NCBI GenBank assembly: GCA_905221605.1
Contig: CAJNDS010000913.1
Coordinates: 428,158-492,157, forward strand
Length of the DNA stretch: 64,000 nucleotides
Origin: Symbiodinium natans
Lineage: Eukaryota > Sar > Dinophyceae > Suessiales > Symbiodiniaceae
Direction: 5' to 3'
Every line of letters begins with the position of its first letter. Position 1 is the first letter of the stretch. The position numbers and the translations under genes are program-made. Below, one piece after another: positions 10,191 through 21,734 of the stretch. Under the pieces are notes generated by a model. It searched no databases, had not been told where the DNA came from, and worked only from the letters and a program-made list of their open reading frames with translations.

Positions 10191-11892
10191 GGCAATCCCG
10201 AGCACTCAAACCTAAACCCTGAACCCTGAACCCTAAACCCACAAAGGCCACTCCAAACCTCGGGCACAGTGTTCTTGGCAAAGCGGGCTTGGGTGGGGAT
10301 GCTTCTTTACCAGGAACCCCCTCAGAAACACCTGCTATTACTAAATCTGCCAGGAAGTTTTTGTGTCTGAGGGCACACCAGGCCTAGACAGGCTGCGCAG
10401 CCTAAATTCTAAACCCTGATCCCTAAACCCTGACAGGGACTCTTGAAGGACCTATGGATTGGAGGGTCGCCGGGAGCCGGGCTTGGCGTTGTTGGACATT
10501 GATGGATTGATAGAGCTTCTAACTCTAGACTGCACAGAGAGGCGGCTTGAGTAGGGTTTAGGGTTTAGGGTTTAGGGCTTAGGGCTTAGGGCTTAGGGTT
10601 TGGATTTCACGGTCTCAGGGCTCAGGGTGCAAGGCCCCGAAAGCCATCGACCCGCCGCCCCAGATGCAGCAGAGGCGTGGGGGGGGGGGGGGGGGATGCA
10701 ATCCCGAAGGCCCTTCAGATCCCAACATCGTCCCGGATATTTGGGGGGCTTCTCATGGGCACACGTTTTTTGTATGGTGCCCAAAGTACCATCTTTGACA
10801 AGTGACAAGAGACTACAATGGGTCCCACGAAAAGTTGAGACAAGCATTATGGTACCTACAGTACCTTACTAGGCAAGAGAATTTGATTTACTCCTCCTCA
10901 GGACCCCTGACTCTGGACCCCCACAAAACAAAGCGCGGGAAGGCTTTCAGGCCGAACGGACCAAACCCCCCCTAGAATACCGGGAGCCCAATGCGCCTTA
11001 ACGATGTCATGACCCTTACATGATCCGCATACGACTAAATAGCCCAGCAACTAGATTACAATAAGGGTACCCTTTTGGTGCTAGTTATGTTGACCAGGGA
11101 ACTCATAGAGTCCGAAATGCCACTTTCGGGCTCCTTGGGAACAACCGTCATAAACCTCAAAACTTAGAGCCTAAAACCCAAAAACCTGAAAACCCAACAA
11201 TCCTAATCCCCAAAAGCCCTACAACCCTAAACCCGTAAAGCCCAAAAGCCCCCAACAAACCCCCAAAACCCCAAAACCCCAACAGCTCAAAAAACCCAAA
11301 ACCCCAAACCCGGCTTCGCTGGGCTTCGCGCACTCCAGCCCAGAGTGATGCCATTGACTCCATGGGGCTCGGGCACCCATGGGCCTGCAAGAGGAACCAA
11401 GGGGAGGTGTAAGGAAGCTCGGGGGGTTTAGGGTGTGGGGTTTGGGGTTTAGGGTGCAGGGTTTGGGGTTTAACCCTAAACCCTAAACCCTAACCAAAGC
11501 AAAAGAGCCCAACAAACTCCGGTTCTGGGGCGTTTCAGGGGTCCCAGGGTTGCCTTCCAAGAGCCCCACGACTCCACACAAGGAAGAGGGTTCAAGGGCT
11601 TTTTGAGGGTTTAGGGTTTAGGGTTTTGGGTTTAGGGCTATTAAGAGGCACTAGGGGGGTATTCAGATGCATTAAGGGTTGTCGGTTGCCGGTTGCCAAG
11701 TCAGTTAGACCAACCCGCAGCTCTCCCTAAATGGAACCCTATACGCCCTAAACCCTACACCCTAAACTTTCGTCCTCAACCCCCTCCCCCCCCCCCCAAA
11801 AAAAAAAAAAAACAACAACAACAGAAAAAACAAATCAAATCCGAACGCCTAACGATCTAGCAGCCGGGGCGAGTGCCACACAATTTTCAGTA

Positions 11893-12145
11893 CGACCCTG
11901 AAGCCCAAAACCCTAAACCCTAAACCCTAAACCCGAAACCCTAAACCCTAAACCCGAAACCCTAAACCCTTGATCCTGAAGGCCCCTTCCAAGAAGAAAA
12001 GCGCCCTGAGGTTTTCTGGAGCACCAGGCTTCTTCAGGGCTTAGGGAGGCTCAGGGCGTACCCACTCCAATGAAGTGAGTTTAGGGTTTAGGGTTTAGGG
12101 TTTAGGGTTTAGGGTTTAGGGTTTAGGGTTTAGGGTTTCGGGTTT
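11893..12145. other. Island flanked by CCCTAAA (left) and TTTAGGG (right)
   Basis: CCCTAAA/CCCGAAA tract at 11893-11969, unique island 11970-12078, TTTAGGG tract 12079-12142. The plus strand reads ILKAPSKKKSALRFSGAPGF and could end at GAG/GTTTTC. Confidence 0.4.
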
Positions 12146-12545
12146 TTGAACCTACTAAGGGCTCAGGTCCTCGGAAAGTTTCGGGGAAGTTTTGAGGTTG
12201 TAACCTTTCAAGAGCTTCAAGTTGCAAGGTCGTGAGGGTTTAGGGCTAGGGTTTAGGGTTGGGGGTTTAGGGTTTAGGGTTTAGGGTTTCGGGAGTTTAG
12301 GGCTTAGGGGTTATGATGCCTGGGATGGAGTTGTCAGCATCGGTGGCGAAGCTGATGCTCAGGCCTGAACTACGAGCATCACCCCACCCCGGTTGTCAGG
12401 TTTAGAGTATCTTGTGGGCAGCTATTTGTATTCGACTCATATAGGAAACCGTATCATTTTATGTGCGCCCGCGTTCCACGTAATCGACACCCCCCCCCCC
12501 CCCCCTGGTATCCCCCCTCAAACCCTGCCTGTTAACCCTAAAAAC

Positions 12546-12965
12546 ACCACGGACCACAGGGGGGGGGGAGAGAGAAACCCCCAACCTAAACCCCAAACCC
12601 TAAACCCTAAGCCCTAAAACCTAAACCCGCCAATGAACCACAGGGGGGGAGAAGGGTAAACCCGGAACCCTAACCGCTTTAACCCTGAATGGTAAGCCAG
12701 TTACGACCCACAGGGGGGAGAGGGGAAACCATAACCCTACCGTTACCCCAAACCTTGAACCTAAACGCGAAACCCACCGTGAACCAATGGACCAAGGGGG
12801 TCAGAGTGAAAATCCTGACCTCTACAGCCTAACCCTAAACCCTAAGGCCCTAAACCCATGAACCACAGACCATGAACCACGGGGGGGGGGGGGGAACCCA
12901 AAACCCACGATGAACCACAAATGGGAGGAATACCATGTGGGGGGGGGGGGGGGGGGGGGGGGGAG
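12546..12965. repeat. Degenerate ~65-bp repeat with ACCACAGGGGGGG
   Basis: Phrases of the type AACCACAGGGGGGGAGA followed by AAACCC recur near 12548, 12636, 12705, 12866 and 12912, with G-runs up to about 20 bp. No coding potential. Confidence 0.6.
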
Positions 12966-13664
12966 GAGGTCATATGAAGGGGTGACAAGGTGCATCGCTA
13001 AAGAGCCAAACCCTCAACCTCCAAACCCGGGACAAAGCCAAAAAATCGAAACTAGCCGCAAACCCGAACGCTAAACCCCAATTCCCCAAACCCTAAACCC
13101 TAAGCCCAAAGACCCTAAACCCCGAACCCCCAAATCCCTAAAGCCCTAAACCCCAAATATCCTAACCTCCAAATTCCTTCATTAGACCCTTAAGCCCGTC
13201 CCTGAACCCTAAATCCCAAACCCTAAACCCCAAACCCCAAACCCCAAACTGCAAACCCTAAAACCCTAAAACCCTAAAACCCCAAAACCGACAAACCCCT
13301 GTGTTAGGCCACCCGGCCGGCGTTGAGGCCGAACATGGAGGCAGAGAGGCTAACACCCGTCCACAAGCCTCTTTTTTGGCTGTTGCTCTTTCTTTTGTGG
13401 GGGGGGGGGGGGGGCGGGTAAGGGCTTTTAGGGTGTAGGGCTTAAAACTGGATACTATTTTCGACATGTCTAAGAATAAGTGTCCAGTTTCCTTTTTCTT
13501 GTAGGGCTGAAGCGCTTTTTTGTGGGTAAATTTCGGGTGGCACTTCGAGGGCTCTTGGCATGCGTTTGAAGATGGCACCAGCCAGCGGGTCCTGCTCGGC
13601 CGGGCCAGGTTTAGGCTTTAGGGTTCAGGAGGGTTCAGGGTTTAGGGTTTAGGGGTTTTCAGCC

Positions 13665-13885
13665 GAGGTTGGCCTGCGTGCACGAAGCTCAAGATGGAGT
13701 CCTGGAGCGCGTGCAGGGGCAATGCCTTGCCCGAGGTCGGCACACTACAGCGTCTGTGCTCCGCCGACCTTTCTGTCGGCGTGGCCACCACAGCCACCAC
13801 CGCCGACGAAGCCTCGCCCTCTTCCTGGTCCGTGTCCTCCTCGTTGCCGTTGCCTGCCTCGCCCTCAGGTTTGGGGGTTCTCGTA
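13665..13885. CDS. Candidate exon(s), strand unresolved
   Basis: A 200-bp GC-rich island open on both strands. The plus frame begins after GGGGTTTTCAG and reads MESWSACRGNALPEVGTLQR and onward. The minus frames give an acidic tract (NEEDTDQEEGEASSAVVAVV) and LPLHALQDSILSFVHAGQ. No family recognised. Confidence 0.35.
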
Positions 13886-14142
13886 GGGTTTTGGAGCTTC
13901 GGAGTTTGTACGGATATTTATGGGAATTTAGGGTTTATGGGGTATTGGGATTGAGGGGTATGGTTTGGGTTTGGGTGTGTAGGGTATTCAAGGTCATTTC
14001 CGGTGTTTATTTTGGAGGGGGAGGGTTATTTAGGGGTGTTTCTGGCCATTTACCCTAAACCCTAAACCCTAAACCCTAAACCCTAAACCCAAAGCCCTAT
14101 GCAGTAAAAGCCCTAAAAAGGAGCTTCCGTCCTTCTGGGAAA

Positions 14143-14208
14143 GAACTTTGCTCCGAAGCCTACAAACACGTTTACTCATCGCTCAACTTGCACAGTGCTG
14201 AGCCCGAG
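14143..14208 (+). CDS. Candidate exon, unknown protein
   Basis: Twenty-two codons, ELCSEAYKHVYSSLNLHSAE then PE, end at GAG/GTTCGGG. The minus strand has stops in the corresponding frames, so plus is favoured. CCCTAAA lies upstream (14053-14092), a TTTAGGG-type array downstream. Confidence 0.45.
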
Positions 14209-14216
14209 GTTCGGGT

Positions 14217-14440
14217 TTCAGGGTTTAGGGCTTAGGGTTTAGGGTTTAGGGTTTTAAGGATTCAGGGTTTAGGATTTCAGGGTTTAGGGTTTAGGATTTC
14301 AGGGTTTAGGATCTCAGGGTTTAGGGTTTAGGATTTCAGGGTTTAGGGTTTAGGATCTCAGGGTATAGGCTTTGGGGGGCTTAAGGATTCAGGGTTTAAG
14401 GTTTCAGGGTTTACAGCGTTTAAGGTCTCAGGGTTTAGGT
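14217..14440 (+). repeat. TTTAGGG / ATTTCAGGG variant array
   Basis: Heptamers alternate with GGATTTCAGGG and GGATCTCAGGG units, giving a local higher-order repeat. Confidence 0.85.
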
Positions 14441-15127
14441 CTAGGGGGGGGGGAGAGATCGAGCCTGTCACGTAGGCCTCCTGGAGCGTCCAGTTGTGCT
14501 TGTAGCCTGGCAAATTGGTCACCCTAAACCCTAAACCCTAAACCCGAAACCCTAAACCCCCAACACAAGAAACTGCAAAAAGCCAAATGTGCCGTAATAC
14601 ATTCGCCACATAGGAGCAGGCGTTACAGGCTTTTGGCTCCAGAAACCCAGACAGAGCGGCTCACAGGTTCTGCAGGAGAGCCCGGCACGAGCCAACTTAC
14701 AGAACGGATTAATGCTGATAAAATATGGATTGAAGATTTGTCGTATGAAGAAGGGTACATATTTCTTGTACTCCCAAAAGGACACCCGGTATATACACTC
14801 ACTAATATTAAAAAGGAACCTTACATACACTCACCAAAAACAGCAATATAAACCCTGCTTCATATGGAAAATGACCCAGTCTCTCCATACTCAAGTTCTT
14901 GTCCTGTTACACAGTGAGGGCGAGGAAGCTGGGACCCCTTCAAGTCTAAACAGAGGTTTAGGCTTCGAATCTTTAAGGGCCCTGGATGGTCTAGCTACTC
15001 ACAACCTCCAAATCCTAAACTCCACAAGCTCCCTAAGCCCGAACCTTCGAACCCTAACCTCCGCCCAATGCTGAACTCCTTAAACTTCTTGAGCTCCCTA
15101 ACGACCTCAACTCACCTCAACGCACTA

Positions 15128-15300
15128 AACCCTGAGCCCTTAAACCCTAAACCCTAAACCCTAGAATCCCTAGAATCCCTAGAATCCCTAGAATCCGTAG
15201 AATCCCTAGATCCCTAGAATCCCTAGAATCCCTAAATCCCTAAATCCCGAAATCCCTAAATCCCTAAATCCCTAAACGCGAAACGCCCTAGGCCCTAAAC
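15128..15300 (-). repeat. CCCTAAA array grading into (TAGAATCCC)n
   Basis: Several CCCTAAA units, then nonamers CTAGAATCC, then CTAAATCC octamers. Confidence 0.85.
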
Positions 15301-15420
15301 CCCGTCAACCTGGAACTCCTTGTCTCTGGCGGCCTTTCCACCCGACGCCGGAGTAGCCCCCGAGGCTAACGCCAGTCACGGAGGGGCCGAAGAAGCCGGT
15401 GCCCCACCTCGGGATGTCGG
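15301..15420. CDS. Candidate exon, strand unresolved
   Basis: Island between a CCCTAAA-type and a TTTAGGG-type array. Plus reads TWNSLSLAAFPPDAGVAPEA and onward; minus reads TGFFGPSVTGVSLGGYSGVG. Both are open across the island. Confidence 0.35.
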
Positions 15421-16155
15421 GGTTTAGGGTGTTTAGGGTGTTTGGGGTGTTTAGGGTTTAGGGTTTAGGGCTTAGGGTTCAGGGTGTTTGGGGTGTTTGG
15501 GGTGTTTAGGGTTTAGGGTTTAGGGGGCGGGTTTGCGGGGGTTTCGTAGGATTTGAGGGGGTTTTGGGCGTCTTTGGAGTTTTTGGGGGTTCGGGTTTCG
15601 TTTCGCTTGAGGGTTAGGGTTGGGCTTGCGGGGTTTGAAGGCTTAGGCACTTGACTAAGTTACCAAAATAACAGCTAACCATACTCGTTACTCTATACTC
15701 TTCTGGATTCTGGATTCGCACCGCTCAAACTTCATGTCAGAGTGACAGTTGGTACCCGAAAGGGCACCCTAAGAGACAGTACATACTATACTGGACTTGG
15801 AACCCTAGCAAAGATTAAAATTTTAGCTGTTTCTTGGGAAGTATAGTGCCCTAAAATTAAAGAGATTTTTCCCAGGCATCCCTAGGCTTAAGGAACTGCA
15901 TTCCCTCATTCCGGAACACAAAGTCCAGAGCGGGTTTGTGCGGGGTTTGTGGGGTTTTGAGCTTTGGGGGTTTTAGGGTTTAGGGTGCTAGGGTTTTAGG
16001 GTTTAGGGTTCAGGGCTTGGTTTCTTGTGTTGTGTTGCAGGGTTGAGGGGGTCTCTTGGGGGGGTCTGGGGGGTTTTGCCCATGTCCAGTTCGCGAGACT
16101 AGATTCCCTGGTAAAAGGAAGCTTTCTGGGCCTGCCTTCACAAAAGATCCCAAAA

Positions 16156-16377
16156 GCCTAAACCCCAAACCCCAAACCCTAAACCCTAAACCCTAAACCC
16201 TAAACCCTAAACCCTAAACCCAGCGGCTTGAACTGAGCGATCTCGCGGTTGCGGAAGTCGATGACCTACGTTACCAAGCCGTGCTCGGACGTGGGCTCTT
16301 AGGGGTATTTAGGGCTTGGGGGGTATTTAGGGTTTAGGGTTTAGGGTTTAGGGTTTAGGGTTTAGGGTTTAGGGTTA
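16156..16377. other. Textbook CCCTAAA - exon - TTTAGGG island
   Basis: CCCTAAA at 16156-16221, unique island 16222-16320, TTTAGGG at 16325-16377. Plus reads RLELSDLAVAEVDDLRYQAV after CCCAG. Minus reads VIDFRNREIAQFKPLG and ends at GTTTAGGG. Confidence 0.45.
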
Positions 16378-16552
16378 CGAATCCCAGGGTTCCCTGTTTT
16401 TGAAAGGGCAGTGTATACTAGGCTTAGTTTAGGGTTTAGGGGTTGAGGTTTTTAGGGTCGGCAGGGATGCCTTTCAACTTTGAAGCCCTAAAACCCTTAA
16501 GTTTCGAGAGCCAAAGCCTCTGCACGCACACCCCCCCCCCCCAAGGCTCTCC

Positions 16553-16696
16553 CTAAACCCAAAACCCAAAACCCAAAACCCAAAACCCAAAACCCTGAAC
16601 CCTGAACCCTGAACCCTGAACCCTGAACCCTGAACCCTAAACCCTGAACCCTAAACCCTGAACCCTAAACCCAAAACCCAAAACCCTAAACCCCCA
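16553..16696 (-). repeat. CCCAAAA / CCCTGAA variant arrays
   Basis: A homogeneous CCCAAAA run passes into CCCTGAA and then CCCTAAA, left flank of the island at 16700-16780. Confidence 0.9.
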
Positions 16697-16912
16697 CCTC
16701 CTCCAGTCCACCACCCAGGGCGGCTGCCGACACACCCACGCCCCGTATGCCGAGAGTGGGAGCCTGGGCTGGGCAGAGTTTAGGGTTTTGGGTTTAGGGT
16801 TTAGGATTTGGGGTTTAGGGTTTACCGTGTTAGGGCTGAGAAGCCGATGAAGGGGCGTCAGAGGCATATATCTCCTTCCATGCGCCCTTGAGCTACAAGA
16901 GACAATTTTCAG

Positions 16913-17020
16913 CCTGAAGCCGTCTGGGAGATGGTAGGCCGTTTTGGGGCAACTCTTTTGAGGGCTCTGCAGTTTAGAGGGAACCCCAAACAAGTACGTT
17001 TACCGCTTTCTGTCTTCTGA
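16913..17020 (+). CDS. Candidate exon, unknown protein
   Basis: After CAATTTTCAG, a strong 3' splice-site match, the plus strand is open and reads PEAVWEMVGRFGATLLRALQ then FRGNPKQVRLPLSVF before TGA. A long minus-strand frame (16909-17247) is the competing reading. No family recognised. Confidence 0.4.
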   Translation, partial: PEAVWEMVGRFGATLLRALQFRGNPKQVRLPLSVF

Positions 17021-17398
17021 AGCGTTCGCTCATTGCGTGCCGCACACATGGTGCAAGTAGCATATAGAAATTTAACAAGGCCCAATTGGACCACTACTGG
17101 TTGCGGCAACATTCCGGTACAGCCGCCTGCCTGAGACTCCATGGCCTGCTGCGTTAAGGCAACAGAACAGTGTCGGCACAGTTGGTCTGAGCGCCGCCCG
17201 CAATTGCCCCTTGTCCCTGAGAGCTGTACTTCAGCACGTCGCGTCACATGATGCGTGCCACTCTGTCCTCAAAATCTAGCAGCCCCATGTGTCGGGTGGA
17301 GAACAAATCCAGAATCCCTCTAAGCCCATGGACCATTACACGGGAGCCGGCAAAGAGGGATGGTGTCAGAACGGCAGAACGGAAGGGGTATCAGCCAG

Positions 17399-17463
17399 GT
17401 GGCCGATGTTTTCAAAGCGGAGGAGAAGGCATTGCGCGTCTTCCTGAAGACATCCTGGTTTTG
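17399..17463 (+). CDS. Candidate exon, unknown protein
   Basis: Following TATCAGCCAG, the plus strand reads VADVFKAEEKALRVFLKTSW and FW. Amphipathic helix-like composition. The minus strand is also partly open. Confidence 0.4.
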
Positions 17464-17865
17464 GATTCACCTACCCTAAACCCAAAACCCCCACGTCTCA
17501 AGCCTCAAGCCAGGCCCTTTGCTTCTACGACCACCCCCCTTTGCGAGTTCAAAAGCCCTAAACCCTAAGCTCTGAACCCTAAACCCTAAACCCTACACCG
17601 TAAGCCCTGAGCCCTGAACCCTAAACTCTGAAGCCGAAGCCCTGAAACCTAAACCCTAAACCCCAAACCCGAAACCCACAAGGGCCAGGGCTTCTAGGGC
17701 TCACACGCGCGCTACTTCGGCACAGGAGGAAACGACTTTTCCCGAGGCCTACGTCAGCCAAGGGGGATTGCCATGGGTTTATGGTTTAGGCGTTTAGGGC
17801 CCAGTGTTTCGGGAAAACCCTCAAAACCCCTCAACAAATCCCCAACAAACGCTCAACAACTCCAG

Positions 17866-18011
17866 AAACCCTAAACCCTAAACCCTAAACCCTAAACCCT
17901 AAACCCCAAACCCTAAACCCTAAACCCTAAACCCCAAACCCTAAACCCTAAACCCTAAACCCTAAACCCTAAACCCTAAACCCTAACCCTAAACCCTAAA
18001 CCCCAAAACCC
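17866..18011 (-). repeat. CCCTAAA array (~145 bp)
   Basis: About 20 heptamers with three CCCCAAA variants. Left flank of a 75-bp island. Confidence 0.95.
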
Positions 18012-18075
18012 TCAGTCCTTGAGGTGCTGCAGAGCCGACTTGCGCCGGGTCTTGCAGACCTCTCTGCCACCACGT
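18012..18075 (-). CDS. Candidate terminal exon
   Basis: The minus strand reads RGGREVCKTRRKSALQHLKD and then TGA. It lies between CCCTAAA (left) and a 200-bp TTTAGGG array (right). Confidence 0.3.
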
Positions 18076-18089
18076 CAGGCACTCTTGGA

Positions 18090-18290
18090 TAGGGTTTAGG
18101 GTTTAGGGTTTAGGGTTTAGGGTTTAGGGTTTAGGGTTTAGGGTTTAGGGTTTAGGGTTTAGGGTTTAGGGTTTAGGGTTTTGGGTTTTGGGTTTTGGGT
18201 TTGGGGTTTAGGGTTTAGGGCTTAGGGTTTAGGGTTTAGGTTTAGGGTTTGGGGTTTGGGGTTTGGGGTTTAGGGTTTAGGGTTTAGTTT
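18090..18290 (+). repeat. TTTAGGG / TTTGGG array (~200 bp)
   Basis: Perfect heptamers, then TTTTGGG and TTTGGGG blocks, each locally homogeneous. Confidence 0.95.
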
Positions 18291-18430
18291 CACAAGCTTT
18301 AGAAGCCCTCAGACGAGAAGTCGTAGAGGGTCTCTGAGGTTTAGGGTACGTAATCATCGGGCGGTGTAAAGCCTAAACCCTAAACCGCTGGGTGTTTTTG
18401 GGGCTGAGGCGAGATTGTTGGAGCTGAGAG

Positions 18431-18512
18431 GACCCTAAACCCTAAACCCTAAACCCTAAACCCTAAACCCTAAACCCTAAACCCTAAACCCTAAACCCTA
18501 AACCCTAAACCT
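18431..18512 (-). repeat. CCCTAAA array
   Basis: Eleven heptamers. On the minus strand this directly follows the exon at 18512-18587 and starts GTTTAGGG, a usable splice donor. Confidence 0.95.
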
Positions 18513-18587
18513 TTTTGGCCAGGACGCAGTCTTCTCCACTTCTTCGATGGCCTCCTCTGCATCGTCAATGGTGCCGAGGTTTCCTGG
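18512..18587 (-). CDS. Candidate exon ending at GTTTAGGG donor
   Basis: The minus strand reads NLGTIDDAEEAIEEVEKTAS then WPKK after TGGTACCAG and ends at AAAAAG/GTTTAGGG. The acidic helical composition makes this one of the most convincing exons in the left half. Confidence 0.5.
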
Positions 18588-18639
18588 TACCCAGAGAACC
18601 CCACTTCTCCGTGTTTAAGGGCTATACGTCTCAAACTAC

Positions 18640-18770
18640 ACTAGGGGACATGAGAAGCCAATTGAGGCAGTCATGGTATTACTGTTAATCATGGTAAGCA
18701 TGGTACAGTAGTACTGGAAATATTGGCAATCATGGACATCATGGCAATAGTGGTAATCATGGAACCCTAA
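18640..18770. repeat. ATCATGGTAA-type short minisatellite
   Basis: About nine imperfect 10-15-bp units containing CATGG. No gene content. Confidence 0.7.
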
Positions 18771-19148
18771 ACCCTAAACCCCAAGCCCTAAGCCCTAAAC
18801 CCTAAACCCTGAACCGCGGCTCTATGGTCATCATGGTGATTCTGGTGATTGGGGTTGCCTCGCCTCCGGCCAGATCCCTGTGCAGGTTCTTTGCCGTGAC
18901 TGCGGCTTGACCTGGGCGAGTCTGCGGCTCAGGGCTTCGTAGGGTTTAGGGTTTAGGGTTTAGGGTTTAGAGTTTAGGGTTTAGGGTTGAGGGCTTAGGG
19001 TTGAGTAGGGTTGAGGAGGTTGGGAAGGGTTGAGGGTAGGGCTTAGCAGGGCATCGTTCGGCTTCGGAGGGTTCAGGGCCAAAAGGAAAAAAACCATCCT
19101 AGGGATGGCATCATACCTAATGTACTGAGGTCCTTCTGACATCAAAAA

Positions 19149-19229
19149 CTAGGCTACCCAGTAACCTAGGCTTAAAAAGGGTGCCCCTAAACCCCACAAA
19201 AAGGGAATAAGGGTACTACTGGATCCTAG
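19149..19229. mobile_element. MITE-like element, family E
   Basis: Starts CTAGGCTACCCAGTAACC and ends GGGTACTACTGGATCCTAG, an imperfect terminal inverted repeat. A second copy lies at 28827-28939 and shares AGGGTGCCC and AAAAAGGGAATAAGGG. Confidence 0.6.
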
Positions 19230-19614
19230 AAAAATTAGCATCTCACACCCTTATGTTGCGATAACTCCAAGCCCTATGTCTATGGGGTCTATTTCCGGAT
19301 CCTACTTTGTAAGGCCCTAACATCCTGGACAGCTCAGCTGGGAAACCTCAGGCCTACTTCGGCAACAGCCGAGGAAAAAGGCTCCCAAGGACTATCAGTA
19401 GCCACAAATTCGACAGCGCGCAGCTTGCTTTAAACTGAACACTAGCCGTATGACTGAGCTCTAATGTTGGTTTCTACAACTGATACTTTGGTTGAAAGCT
19501 GCAGTTGTTCAAAGGAGGGCTTCTGAGGAATCATGCATTGCGTCCCTACAAACTCAAAGCCTTATCCGCAGACTCTCAACCCCTGAAGCGAAATCAGGAC
19601 CCAAAACGTGCTCC

Positions 19615-19646
<32 letters not shown>

Positions 19647-19689
19647 ACCCTAAACCCTAAACCCTAAACCCCCACCCAAAAAAAATGAA

Positions 19690-19790
19690 GAACAAAAACC
19701 AAAAACACAGGAGCGGAAGCCAAGGCTCTCATCTGCGCTCGCGCCTCCTCCTCCGGCAAGGCACCTGGCCCGAAACGCGAGCTTCTCTGT
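19690..19790 (+). CDS. Candidate exon, unknown protein
   Basis: After ACACAG the plus strand reads GAEAKALICARASSSGKAPG then PKRELLCV. It lies between CCCTAAA (19610-19665) and TTTAGGG (19797-19880). Confidence 0.35.
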
Positions 19791-19976
19791 GTGTTTTTAG
19801 GGTTTTCCGGCTTAGGGTTTAGGGTTTGGGGTTTGGGGTTTGGGGTTTGGGGTTTGAGGTTTAGGGTTTAGGGTTTAGGTGGGTTAGCTTTTTAGGGCCA
19901 ACTGCCGTCTTGAGCCGGAAACCCCCCCCCACCCAAACCCTAAACCCCTTCCTCCCCTCCGCCCCCCCCCACACAC

Positions 19977-20058
19977 CCCAAACCCCAAACCCCAAACCCC
20001 AAACCCCAAACCCCAAACCCCAAACCCCAAACCCCAAACCCTAAACCCTAAACCCCCC
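19977..20058 (-). repeat. Homogeneous CCCCAAA array
   Basis: Nine or more CCCCAAA heptamers ending in two CCCTAAA units. One variant base has spread through the whole array. Confidence 0.95.
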
Positions 20059-20196
20059 CCCACACACCCCCCCAAACCTCAAATTACACATGGACCAAAC
20101 CCAGAGGCCACCGACCGAAACTTCCCAGAAGCAGCAGCCCACAAACTTCCCAGAAAAAGAAGCCAAAAGATGGGGTGAAACCCTATAGAGTAATAG

Positions 20197-20228
<32 letters not shown>

Positions 20229-20507
20229 ATATATATACATATACATATAAACGTGTTTTTTTGTTTTTATGTTCTTTGTTATTATTGCTATTATTGGTAT
20301 GATGATGATTATTCCTTTCTTTTTGTCATTACTGCTATTACTTGTTTAAGGTTTCAGGGGCTTAGGCTGTTTAGGGTTCTGCTCCCACCCCCTTCCCGCC
20401 CCGGGGCGCTGCTTGTCAGAACCCGAACAACAGGCCCAGTCGACATGTTTGGCGCAGGAAGGACTTCTGAATCCTCTGTGTCCAGGCTTTAGGGTTTAGG
20501 GTTTAGG

Positions 20508-20612
20508 GAGCACCTGTTTCGGCATCTTCGATCGCATTGCCCATGGCAGACTCCACGCGACCGCTCTCAGTGCGCATGTCCTGGGCTTGTTGGAGTAAGG
20601 GGCCACAGGCTT
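20508..20612 (-). CDS. Candidate coiled-coil exon
   Basis: The minus strand reads EACGPLLQQAQDMRTESGRV then ESAMGNAIEDAETGA, with heptad-like spacing, ending at AAACAG/GTGCTCCC. Unlike most islands it has TTTAGGG on its left. Confidence 0.45.
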
Positions 20613-20924
20613 CCTTTTTTGGGGAAACCCCCCCATTTTGACGTAGACCAACCGGGAAAATTGAGACCCAAAAAGGAACCAGCGCTGTGGGCCTAATTGT
20701 ACCACAGACCCTACACAAAGTTTTCGGGTGTCGTGTTTAAGCAGGGGGGCTTGCCCTTTCCCGATCCTGCAGGGCGGTTTTTTTTGTGTTTGGGCCAGGA
20801 TTCGGGAGGCCTTCAGGGTCTCGGCACTGGAAAGGCAAAAGACAGTAAGTACGACATGAAAGCTGGTAACAAGAGCATGCGTGTTGGATGATCCACAACA
20901 AGATCCAATATCGCGCTCTGACCT

Positions 20925-21026
20925 ACTAGTTGCTTAAGAACCCCCAGAAAATAGAAGATCTCTGTCACTATACGGCCAGAAGGAAGAAAATTGTTGTATT
21001 CTCTGGGGGGTTCTTAAGCAAATAGT
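20925..21026. mobile_element. MITE-like element, family C (102 bp)
   Basis: Terminal inverted repeat of about 25 bp: ACTAGTTGCTTAAGAACCCC on the left and, in reverse, ACTATTTGCTTAAGAACCCC on the right. No open frame. Confidence 0.75.
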
Positions 21027-21734
21027 TGCGATGTTCTGTGATATTCTTCCTCCCCATCAACTTGTTCCACACGACCAGACACCCAGCACCCCAAACCTGA
21101 GACCCACATTTAGGTTTTTTTAGGGCTTCGGGGAAACCAGCTTGCAGGACAGGCAACTCCTGGATCCATATTGCTGAGTCGGTTCCTTGGGAATGCTTGG
21201 GGGGTGCACGGTTCAGGACGGAGTAGAGGCTTCGGGGAAAGGGTTGGGTCTAGGGTTGGGGGCACTGGCGTTTGGGCCTAGTGGATTGGTCGCTCCAAAA
21301 AACACGGCGCGCGAGGCCCAGGCTCCGGCTGAAACCCGGCACGCAGAAACAAACGACAGTTTGTTTGGAGGGTCTAAGTTAAGGTTTAGGGTTTAGGCTT
21401 TTGGGTTTAGGGTTCTGAAGGGACGGGAGGTTCAAGGGGGAAGCCCCTAAAAGAAAAACCCTAAACCTCACCCTCCAAAACCCCTAAAGCCCCTAACGCC
21501 CCCTAAACCCACAAAATCCTCCCAAACCACCCAAAACCCCGTAAAACCCCTAAAAACCTCTACCCCGCCCCCCCCCCCCCCCCCCACCAAAAAAAAAAAA
21601 CAAAGAAAAAATGAAATAAAACCATCCCAAAAACCGCCTAAACCTCCTACAACACCCAGTTACCCTAAACCCTAAACCCTAAACCCTAAACCCTAAACCC
21701 TAAACCCTCTCTTACTATGTATATTTAAACCCTA

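Larger units (their letters stand above)
7600..17500 (+). other. Tentative plus-strand multi-exon gene region
   Basis: Protein-like islands that read best on the plus strand occur near 7677, 8291, 8836, 10640, 11320, 11975, 12315, 13690, 14143, 15310, 16225, 16913 and 17399. Most are bounded by CCCTAAA on the left and TTTAGGG on the right. The two copies of the introner-like family here (9555, 9997) lie in plus orientation, opposite to those in the minus-strand gene at 43-64 kb, which supports the strand choice. Islands of 60-120 bp in GC-rich DNA are often open on both strands, so single exons are uncertain. No family was recognised; RNA-seq is decisive. Confidence 0.35.
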